Shown here: positions 51,757 through 57,438 of the stretch, one piece after another
Position numbering within the stretch: the first letter of the stretch is position 1
Layout of the letters: each line of letters starts with the position of its first letter
Position numbers and translations under genes: made by a program
The notes under the pieces: model-generated
What the model saw: the letters and a program-made list of their open reading frames with translations, nothing else
The model's database searches: none
Told to the model about the DNA's origin: nothing
Origin: Acidimicrobiales bacterium
GTDB lineage: Bacteria; Actinomycetota; Acidimicrobiia; Acidimicrobiales; JAHEJN01
Assembly (NCBI GenBank): GCA_024638845.1
Contig: JAHEJN010000012.1
Span: 1 to 57,438, forward strand
DNA: 57,438 bases
Reading direction: 5' to 3'

Positions 51757-53193
51757 GTGAGCATCCTGGTCATCGACGTGGGGACGAGCGGCATTCGAGT
51801 CGCCGTGGTCGACGCCGACGGGTCGGTTCGCTTCGACCTGCGCCGGCCGAACCTCCCCGACACGCCGTTTCCGGGCCTGGTCGAGTTCGACGCCACCGCC
51901 ATGGCTGCGGTCACCCTCGAGCTCGCCGTCGAGGCGGTCGAGCGGGCCGGCGACGTCACCACCGTCGGCATCACCACCCAGCGAGCCTCGACCATCGTCT
52001 GGGATCGCGCCACCGGTGAGCCCATTGCTCCGGGCATCGGCTGGCAGGATCTGCGTACCGTCGGTGATTGCCTCGTGTGGCAGGCCGAGGGGCACCGGTT
52101 CTCTCCCAACGGCTCGGCGACCAAGGCTGCCCAACTGGTGGCCCAGGCCGGGGCGCGTGACGACCTGTGCATCGGCACGGTCGACTCGTGGATCGCTCAC
52201 ACCCTCTCGGGCGGAGCGCTGCACGTCACCGATGGGACGAACGCGGGCGTCACCGAGCTCACGCACCGTGACGAGGTGGTCTGGAACGCCGACGTGTGCG
52301 AGCTGCTCGGGCTCTCGGTCGAGATGCTGCCGACCATCGTCGACTCGACCGGCGTCGTCGGGCCGGCTTCGGCCCTGCCCGGCGCACCCGTCATCGCCGG
52401 AATCGCCGGAGACCAGCAGGCGTCGCTCATCGGTCAGGGTTGTGTCCGTCCCGGTCTGGCCAAGATCACCTTCGGTACCGGCGCCATGCTCGACGTGTGC
52501 GTCGGCGAGACCCGGCCCGCCTTCGACAAGCGGTCCGAGCACGGCACCTTCCCGATCGTGGCATGGATGGCCGACGGATCGCCGGTGTGGGGCGTCGAGG
52601 CGATCATGCTGGCTGCCGGAAGCAACGTCGAATGGCTGCGCGACGACCTCGGCCTCATTTCCGACGCGGCGGCGTCTCATACGATCGCGTCGTCGGTCGC
52701 ATCGACCGAGGGTGTGGTCTACGTGCCGGCGCCCTTGGGGCTCGGAACGCCCAACTGGGACTTCGGCGCACGCGGCACGCTGCTGGGGCTCACCCGCGGG
52801 AGCACCGGTGCCCACGTCGTTCGCGCCGTGCTCGAGGGCGTGGCTCAGCGGGGGGCCGACCTCGTCGAGGCGGCCGAGGCCGACACCGACCTCGCCTTCG
52901 AGACCCTGCGGGTCGACGGCGGGATGTCGGTGAACCCCACCTTCACCCAGGCTCTTGCCGATGCCTGTGGTCGCCCCATCGAGCTGGCGGCCGAGGCGGA
53001 GAGCACCACCCTCGGCGCCGCCTACCTGGCGGGCATGGCCACCGGCATCTGGAGCGGATGGGACGAGATCGCCTCGTTGGCTCCGCCTCGCACCACCGTC
53101 GAGCCTTCGGGTGCGTTCGATCGCGAGCAGTGGAAGGCCGCGGTGACCCGCTCGACCGGCTGGTTCCCCGACCTGTCGGCCATCGACTTCTGA
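51757..53193 (+). CDS. FGGY-family carbohydrate kinase, substrate not glycerol
   Basis: 478 residues. ATP-binding VIDVGTSGIRVAVVDADG, GIAGDQQASLIGQG, FGTGAMLDV, and LRVDGGMSVNPTF with TTLGAAYLAGMA. It resembles GlpK, but several positions that contact glycerol in E. coli GlpK differ: Glu84 becomes Ala (GITTQRASTIVWD), Tyr135 becomes Asn (FSPNGSATKAA), Phe270 becomes Met. Arg, Trp and Asp remain. It probably phosphorylates another polyol or sugar. GTG 51757 begins 7 nt after the oxidase. Confidence 0.88.
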   Translation: MSILVIDVGTSGIRVAVVDADGSVRFDLRRPNLPDTPFPGLVEFDATAMAAVTLELAVEAVERAGDVTTVGITTQRASTIVWDRATGEPIAPGIGWQDLRTVGDCLVWQAEGHRFSPNGSATKAAQLVAQAGARDDLCIGTVDSWIAHTLSGGALHVTDGTNAGVTELTHRDEVVWNADVCELLGLSVEMLPTIVDSTGVVGPASALPGAPVIAGIAGDQQASLIGQGCVRPGLAKITFGTGAMLDVCVGETRPAFDKRSEHGTFPIVAWMADGSPVWGVEAIMLAAGSNVEWLRDDLGLISDAAASHTIASSVASTEGVVYVPAPLGLGTPNWDFGARGTLLGLTRGSTGAHVVRAVLEGVAQRGADLVEAAEADTDLAFETLRVDGGMSVNPTFTQALADACGRPIELAAEAESTTLGAAYLAGMATGIWSGWDEIASLAPPRTTVEPSGAFDREQWKAAVTRSTGWFPDLSAIDF

Positions 53194-53206
53194 AGGGGAC
53201 GAAGTC

Positions 53207-53932
53207 ATGAGCGCTCCCGAGGTTGCCTTCGTCACCGGCGCCGGAGGCGGTCTGGGCACGCCCATCGTGCACCGACTCGCGGCCGACGGGTTCCATGTGG
53301 TGGCGGCCGACATCGACCTCGATGCGGCCCAGCATGCGGTGGTCGACGTCGGGCGTGCGGCCGCCGTCGAGCTCGACATGGCCGACGTCGATGCCGTGCG
53401 GGCCGCAGTCGATCGTGCTGCCGACACCGGCGCGCTCACCGCCTTGGTGAACAACGCCGCGGTGTTCCCGGCCGGACCGTTCGTCGAGGTGACCGTCGAC
53501 GAGTACGACGCCGCGCACGCCGTCAACCAGCGGGGATACTTCTTCGCCGCCCAGGCCGCCGCTCGACACATGATCGGGCTCGGTCGCGGCAGCATCGTCA
53601 ACATCGGCTCGATCACCGAACACGGTGGCTGGCCGAACATCGTCGCCTATGCGACGGCCAAGGGCGCAGCCGGGGCCTTCACCCGCAGCCTCGCCACCGA
53701 GCTCGGACGCCACGGCGTTCGGGTCAACTGCATCGCCCCTGGAGCGTTTCCCACGGCAGCCGAAGCCATACAACCCGATGGCTACGAGGCCGCCATCTAC
53801 GCCGGGCAGGCCCTCCAACGGCGCGGCCGGCTCGACGAGATCGCCGCTGCGGTGGCCTTCCTGTGCAGCCGCGATGCCGAATTCATCACCGGCCAGACCC
53901 TCAACGTCGACGGTGGGTGGAAGATGCGCTGA
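53207..53932 (+). CDS. Short-chain dehydrogenase/reductase
   Basis: 241 residues. NAD(P) loop VTGAGGGLGTP, NNAA motif (LVNNAAVFPAG), active-site Ser in VNIGSITEHGG, YxxxK (YATAKGAAGAF) and a C-terminal GQTLNVDGGWKMR. An Asp at the end of the second strand (VVAADIDLDA) favours NAD. As the last gene of the glpD operon it may oxidise the polyol handled by the kinase. A GGGGACGAAGTC segment precedes the ATG. Confidence 0.9.
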   Translation: MSAPEVAFVTGAGGGLGTPIVHRLAADGFHVVAADIDLDAAQHAVVDVGRAAAVELDMADVDAVRAAVDRAADTGALTALVNNAAVFPAGPFVEVTVDEYDAAHAVNQRGYFFAAQAAARHMIGLGRGSIVNIGSITEHGGWPNIVAYATAKGAAGAFTRSLATELGRHGVRVNCIAPGAFPTAAEAIQPDGYEAAIYAGQALQRRGRLDEIAAAVAFLCSRDAEFITGQTLNVDGGWKMR

Positions 53933-53950
53933 CGTCGTCGAGCGGCGTCA
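53930..53950. terminator. Bidirectional hairpin between SDR and SnoaL-like genes
   Basis: An 8-bp stem with one G-U pair (TGACGTCG with CGGCGTCA) runs exactly from one stop codon to the other. Confidence 0.55.
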
Positions 53951-54382
53951 CGTGTGCATGATCATGCGGGCGATCCGCGCCGAGATGCGCCAGCCATCCT
54001 CGGTCCGCTGGAACGTGTCCTCGAACTCACCGATGAGATGACTCTCGTTGGCCCTGATGCCCATGTGCCCGTTCGGCGTGTTGTTGGCATCGCAGAAGTA
54101 GATGATGACCACCGTGGTGGCGTGAGCTTCGCGGGACGAGTCGACGTGGACCCGCAGATTCGCGCAGGCGTGGCGGGTGAGGCGGTTGGTCGGCCCGGCC
54201 GCATAGGACGTCTCGATCTCCGCCCGGCCTCGTATCACCTCGCCGTTGGGCCGCTGGACGGTGCCGTCCTGGGTGTAGAGACCGGCGAGGGCAGGCCAGT
54301 CCTTGTGGTCGTTGAAGGTGGCCGAGTCGATCACCAGCTTCTCGCAGGCCCGCTCGATGAGGAGCGTCTCGGTGTCGGTCAT
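53948..54382 (-). CDS. SnoaL/NTF2-like protein
   Basis: 144 residues. Cone-shaped NTF2-like fold: LLIERACEKLVIDSATFNDH, KDWPALAGLYTQDGTVQRPN, GEVIRGRAEIETSYAAGP, then a beta-rich half ending GWRISARIARMIMHT. Members are dehydratases, isomerases or ring-hydroxylating subunits. An aromatic dioxygenase beta-subunit-like role is possible, but no alpha subunit is near. The ATG overlaps the stop of the MetE-like gene, so the two form an operon. Confidence 0.8.
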   Translation of the reverse strand: MTDTETLLIERACEKLVIDSATFNDHKDWPALAGLYTQDGTVQRPNGEVIRGRAEIETSYAAGPTNRLTRHACANLRVHVDSSREAHATTVVIIYFCDANNTPNGHMGIRANESHLIGEFEDTFQRTEDGWRISARIARMIMHT

Positions 54383-55521
54383 GGGGTGCCCTTTCGATTG
54401 TCTGGCGCCAGCTTGGCACCTTCCACGAGCGCGGCGAGTTTCTTGGGTACGACTCCGGCGTCGATCTTGCCGATGCCGGCGAAGGTGCCGAACCCGCAGT
54501 CGGTGCCGGCGATGACCCGCTCGGGGCCGACGATGTCGATGTATCGCCGCAGCAGTTCCGCGATGTGGGCCGGGTGGTCGACGTAGTTCGACGTCGAGGT
54601 GATGACCCCTGGAACCAGGATCTTGTCGTCGGGGATCTGCGCATCGGCCCACACCTGCCATTCGTGGGCATGACGGGGGTTGGCCGCCTCGAACAGGACG
54701 TGGGACGGGCGAGCGGCCATCACCACCGCCAGGATGCGAGCCAGGTCGATGTCGTGATCGTGGGGCCCTTCGTAGTTGCCCCAGCAGATGTGCATGCGCA
54801 TGGCCGCTGGGTCGATGTTGCGAGTGGCGTGGTTCAGCACCTCGACGTGGTGGCGGGCACGGGCGACGAACTCGTCGTCGGTGAGGCCCTGGAAGCCGGT
54901 GTGGCGGGCCATGGCCAGGTCGGGGCAGTCGACCTGGAGCTGGAACCCGGCATCGACGATGGCCTCGTACTCGACCTGCATCGCCTCGCCCACCGCCTCG
55001 ACGTAGGCCTCGTGGGTGGCGAAGTACCCGTTGCCCTGGAAGGCGGTGACCAGGCCAGGAGACGCCGCGTTCATGAATGCCGATCTCGCTCCCGCTCGCT
55101 CGACCGCCGTGCGTAGGTTGGCCAGATCGGCGTGGAGATCGTCGTGACCCACATAGCTCACGGGCCCGACACACGACTGGCGTCGAAACGCCTGGCTGCC
55201 CCCCATGGCCGCGGCCAGCCGGCTGCGGAGCTCGGGATAGGGCGCCAGATCGAGGGCGGGCTGTCGGGGCGTGTCACCGTCGAAACCGCTGAGGCGGTCC
55301 TTCACGTAGGTGCTGTAGGTGATCTTGGACGTCTCCCCGTCGGACACGATGTCGATCCCGAGATCGACCTGCTGCTGCACGACCTCGGCCACTGCCCCGG
55401 CCATGACGGCGTCGAAGGACGCCCGATCGAACGCCGAGCCGTTCTCCCGCTCGAGGAGTACCTCGGCAACCTGGCTGCTGCGTGGTAGCGAGCCGACATG
55501 CGTTGTCTGGATTTGTGTCAC
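54379..55521 (-). CDS. Short cobalamin-independent methionine synthase (MetE)-like protein
   Basis: 380 residues, equivalent to the single C-terminal barrel of MetE. TTHVGSLPRSSQVAEVLLE at the start, DGETSKITYSTYVKDRL, zinc ligands in MRMHICWGNYEGPHDHD (His, Cys) and AGTDCGFGTFAGIGKI (Cys). This H-x-C...C set is shared by methionine synthases and by epoxyalkane:coenzyme M transferase, both of which activate thiols. Being half-length and paired with a SnoaL-like gene, it may serve methyl or thiol-ether catabolism, not methionine synthesis. GTG 55521 is the chosen start. Confidence 0.82.
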   Translation of the reverse strand: MTQIQTTHVGSLPRSSQVAEVLLERENGSAFDRASFDAVMAGAVAEVVQQQVDLGIDIVSDGETSKITYSTYVKDRLSGFDGDTPRQPALDLAPYPELRSRLAAAMGGSQAFRRQSCVGPVSYVGHDDLHADLANLRTAVERAGARSAFMNAASPGLVTAFQGNGYFATHEAYVEAVGEAMQVEYEAIVDAGFQLQVDCPDLAMARHTGFQGLTDDEFVARARHHVEVLNHATRNIDPAAMRMHICWGNYEGPHDHDIDLARILAVVMAARPSHVLFEAANPRHAHEWQVWADAQIPDDKILVPGVITSTSNYVDHPAHIAELLRRYIDIVGPERVIAGTDCGFGTFAGIGKIDAGVVPKKLAALVEGAKLAPDNRKGTP

Positions 55522-55526
55522 GACAC

Positions 55527-55555
55527 AGGGTTTCAACCACGGCGAGCAGGTGCAA
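55527..55555 (-). promoter_or_regulatory. Predicted promoter of the MetE-like operon (TTGCAC, 17 nt, AACCCT)
   Basis: On the minus strand TTGCAC (55555-55550) and AACCCT (55532-55527) are 17 nt apart, and the -10 ends 5 nt before GTG 55521. It lies in the 45-bp gap divergent from rnpB. Confidence 0.4.
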
Positions 55556-55566
55556 GACTGAGGGTC

Positions 55567-55946
<380 letters not shown>

Positions 55947-55949
<3 letters not shown>

Positions 55950-55972
55950 CCACGGACAGCTGTCCGTGGCGA
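55947..55972. terminator. 26-bp perfect palindrome, rnpB terminator
   Basis: Arms of 13 bp (tcgccacggacag and its complement) with no spacer, overlapping the last three bases of rnpB. No T-run follows, so it would act as a U-less actinobacterial terminator. Confidence 0.65.
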
Positions 55973-56274
55973 ATCCGTCGATCCGGGGCCTCTACCGGCG
56001 ATCAGGTACGGATTCACCCGCCTTCCAGGATTGTTCCGATTGCCATCGATGGACATGGTTGACCCGATGGGACCTGACGGGCCCGCGCGGCATCTCGCTG
56101 TTCCGCGCGCGCCTGCCTCCTACGAGTTCCGCCCACCCGTCGGAGGCACTCGGGTTCCCAGGCGAGACGGCCGGGCTGGTGACGCAAGTCGACCAGGCCC
56201 GGCCGTCCTGCCTGCCCGTGACGGCCTGCTCACCTGATAACGTGTCGGGCTCTCGGCGGACCGAAGGAGGCGAG
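55973..56274. other. 302-bp gap between rnpB and the LuxR-type gene
   Basis: No convincing gene. It contains the hairpin at 56167-56206, a possible -10 TAACGT at 56238-56243 without a clear -35, and a strong ribosome-binding site (AAGGAGG) just before the ATG at 56275. Confidence 0.5.
56167..56206. other. Strong GC-rich stem-loop upstream of the LuxR-type gene
   Basis: ACGGCCGGGCTGGT pairs with ACCAGGCCCGGCCGT with one bulged base, around an ~11-nt loop. It could be a second terminator for rnpB transcripts or a leader structure. Confidence 0.5.
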
Positions 56275-56853
56275 ATGGCAGGCGTCCTGTTGGTCACGAC
56301 CCTGCTCACCGATGTACTCCTCGTGGGCATCGCGTGGCGGGCGTGGCGCTTCGGCCAGAGCATCCGCACCCGCTTTGCCAGTCTCCAGACCTCGATCGTC
56401 ATCTTGCTGTGCGCTTACGGTGTGTTCGCGTCGCTCCAGGACATAGGCGTACAGATCACCCGACTGGGTTGGGTCGACGAGGCCGTCGGTAGGCACTTCA
56501 CGGGCAGCATCCATGTCGTCATCGTGATCGTCGGGCTGGTCGTGCTCGTACCGGTGATGGCGCTGCTCTGGAAGCTCACCAAGGAGTTCGCGGTCCTCGA
56601 AGCCGTCACCGACAGACTCGTCGGGCGGTTGCCCAGAGGGGTCACAATGGAGACCGCCGGACTCACCCCCCGGGAGCGCAACGTCGTCGACGCGATCAGC
56701 TCGGGTCAGGTGTCCGACCGCGAGATCGGCGAAGTGCTATTCGTCTCGCCGGCCACTGCGGCCACCCACGTCCGCAACATCATGCGCAAGACCGGCATCA
56801 AACGGCGGGGCGACCTGGCGCTACTGGCCGTGCAATTCGAGGATCAGACCTGA
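56275..56853 (+). CDS. Membrane-anchored LuxR-type transcriptional regulator
   Basis: 192 residues. Three predicted membrane helices (VLLVTTLLTDVLLVGIAW, SIVILLCAYGVFASLQDIG, IHVVIVIVGLVVLVPVMALL) fill the first ~110 residues, then a LuxR/FixJ-type HTH: GLTPRERNVVDAISSGQVSD, REIGEVLFVSPATAATHVRN, IMRKTGIKRRGDLALLAV. No receiver or ligand domain is present, so the signal would be sensed by or near the membrane. AAGGAGG 5 nt before ATG 56275 fixes the start. Targets unknown. Confidence 0.85.
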   Translation: MAGVLLVTTLLTDVLLVGIAWRAWRFGQSIRTRFASLQTSIVILLCAYGVFASLQDIGVQITRLGWVDEAVGRHFTGSIHVVIVIVGLVVLVPVMALLWKLTKEFAVLEAVTDRLVGRLPRGVTMETAGLTPRERNVVDAISSGQVSDREIGEVLFVSPATAATHVRNIMRKTGIKRRGDLALLAVQFEDQT

Positions 56854-56879
56854 GCGCCGCATGACCAACGGTGTTGACG

Positions 56880-57188
56880 CTATGGCGCCCACTGGTAGGT
56901 GGCCCAGCGGCCGAAGGCCAGCAAGCCGACGCCGGCGGCGATGAGCCCGACTCCTGCGACGTGACCCTGCCAACCACTCCCCATGGAACCGGTGGCCAAC
57001 AGCACGCCGGCGAAGATCGGGAACACGGCGATCAGTAGGGCCAGCGTGCCCGCGGCCCAGATCAGGCCTGCGCTCGCCGCCGTCGCCACCGTCGGCGACC
57101 GATCGATCGCCTCCGAGAAGTGGTTCCTCGGCCGAGGTCGCGTTGGGTCGGGGGCCGGACGCGCCTCCCGTTCGGGGTCACTCGTCAC
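56880..57188 (-). CDS. Small two-helix membrane protein, function unknown
   Basis: 102 residues. A charged Pro/Arg-rich N-terminus (~35 residues) then two membrane helices (GLIWAAGTLALLIAVFPIFA and VAGVGLIAAGVGLLAFGRWA). No recognised family. GTG 57188 is preceded at 6 nt by AACACT, a weak -10-like box. It converges on the LuxR-type gene; a small CAAC-ggt-GTTG repeat lies in the 26-nt gap. Confidence 0.65.
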   Translation of the reverse strand: MTSDPEREARPAPDPTRPRPRNHFSEAIDRSPTVATAASAGLIWAAGTLALLIAVFPIFAGVLLATGSMGSGWQGHVAGVGLIAAGVGLLAFGRWATYQWAP

Positions 57189-57252
57189 TTCGCCAGTGTT
57201 TCACAGTGGGCACGCGGCTTGAAGGGGCACGGCTACGGGGCACACTGGCGCA

Positions 57253-57438
57253 ATGAGCTGGTTCCGTTCGGGCCGAGGACCCGAGATCGATGACACCACG
57301 GTCGACGAGATCGTCGAACGTAACGTCGTCCTGGCCACCGCGCTGGGCGACGACCTGCGCTCACGGCATCGTCAGTTGACGAGCGAGCTCATTGCGACGA
57401 AACGCTGGGAGCCCGTCGCCGGGCTCGAGCTCGGCGAC
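57253..57438 (+). CDS. Probable M90 (MtfA-like) zinc peptidase, 5' end only
   Basis: 62 codons before the window ends. SWFRSGRGPEIDDTTVDEIV, then LATALGDDLRSRHRQLTSEL and ATKRWEPVAGLELGD resemble the N-terminus of MtfA-type peptidases, which begin with a similar aromatic/Arg segment and a KxWxGxxGLEL-like element. The catalytic HExxH lies beyond the window, so the call is tentative. A weak -10-like CACACT stands 6 nt before the ATG. Confidence 0.5.
   Translation, partial: MSWFRSGRGPEIDDTTVDEIVERNVVLATALGDDLRSRHRQLTSELIATKRWEPVAGLELGD

Overview
The window reads as one continuous stretch of chromosome from a high-GC actinobacterium, most likely of the class Acidimicrobiia (an inference). Direct support: FtsZ with SepF and a DivIVA/Wag31-type protein but no ftsA, a meso-DAP-type MurE, an MtrA/MtrB-like two-component pair followed by a GerMN lipoprotein, a DUF3040 protein beside dinB, a PimB'-like mannosyltransferase, and many genes that seem to be transcribed without leaders. 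I see no insertion sequence, prophage, CRISPR array or tRNA. The content is ordinary chromosomal DNA, and the unusual points lie mostly in regulation and in individual proteins.

Layout. 1-3625: end of a phosphodiesterase gene, an Rrf2 regulator, and a minus-strand set rluD-type/lspA/DksA-like. 3804-6956: ileS on the plus strand. 6960-25004: a minus-strand division and cell-wall (dcw) cluster read as mraZ, rsmH, ftsL-like, ftsI, murE, mraY, murD, ftsW, murG, murC, murB, ftsQ, ftsZ, pgeF, yggS, sepF, divIVA. From rsmH to ftsQ every gene overlaps the next, and murF is absent. 25206-26759: small protein, HNH endonuclease and lipoate-ligase-like gene. 26876-31233: MoxR ATPase, DUF58 and transglutaminase triad. 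31247-36897: DUF3040, dinB, a small membrane protein, inositol-phosphatase-type enzyme, and a response regulator/histidine kinase/GerMN lipoprotein operon. 36942-39632: glpK and alaC, convergent. 39677-44096: a six-gene minus-strand operon (Cys-rich protein, queG, GT4, membrane protein, SRPBCC, ROK kinase). 44312-48534: DEAD-box helicase, a second SRPBCC, a META lipoprotein and trpD. 48590-53932: an operon of glpD, an alkyl-DHAP-synthase-like flavoprotein, a second FGGY kinase and an SDR. 53948-55521: a SnoaL-like and a short MetE-like protein. 55567-55949: RNase P RNA. 56275-57438: a membrane-anchored LuxR-type regulator, a small membrane protein and the start of a probable M90 peptidase.

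How the parts work together. The dcw genes make lipid II (MurB to MurG, MraY), export and polymerise it at the septum (FtsW, FtsI), and assemble the Z-ring (FtsZ, FtsQ, FtsL-like, SepF, DivIVA). MraZ probably controls the cluster through TGGGG boxes over its own promoter. A large base-paired leader RNA lies between mraZ and rsmH, and ftsZ has a second promoter of the same design. The Mtr-like operon plausibly links envelope sensing to division. The glpD operon looks like a catabolic route for a polyol other than glycerol, because its kinase has lost several glycerol-contacting residues.

Regulatory style. At least ten first genes of transcription units carry TANNNT exactly 6-7 nt before an ATG or GTG, the signature of leaderless mRNAs. 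All six closely spaced convergent gene ends share a short hairpin over or beside the stop codons.
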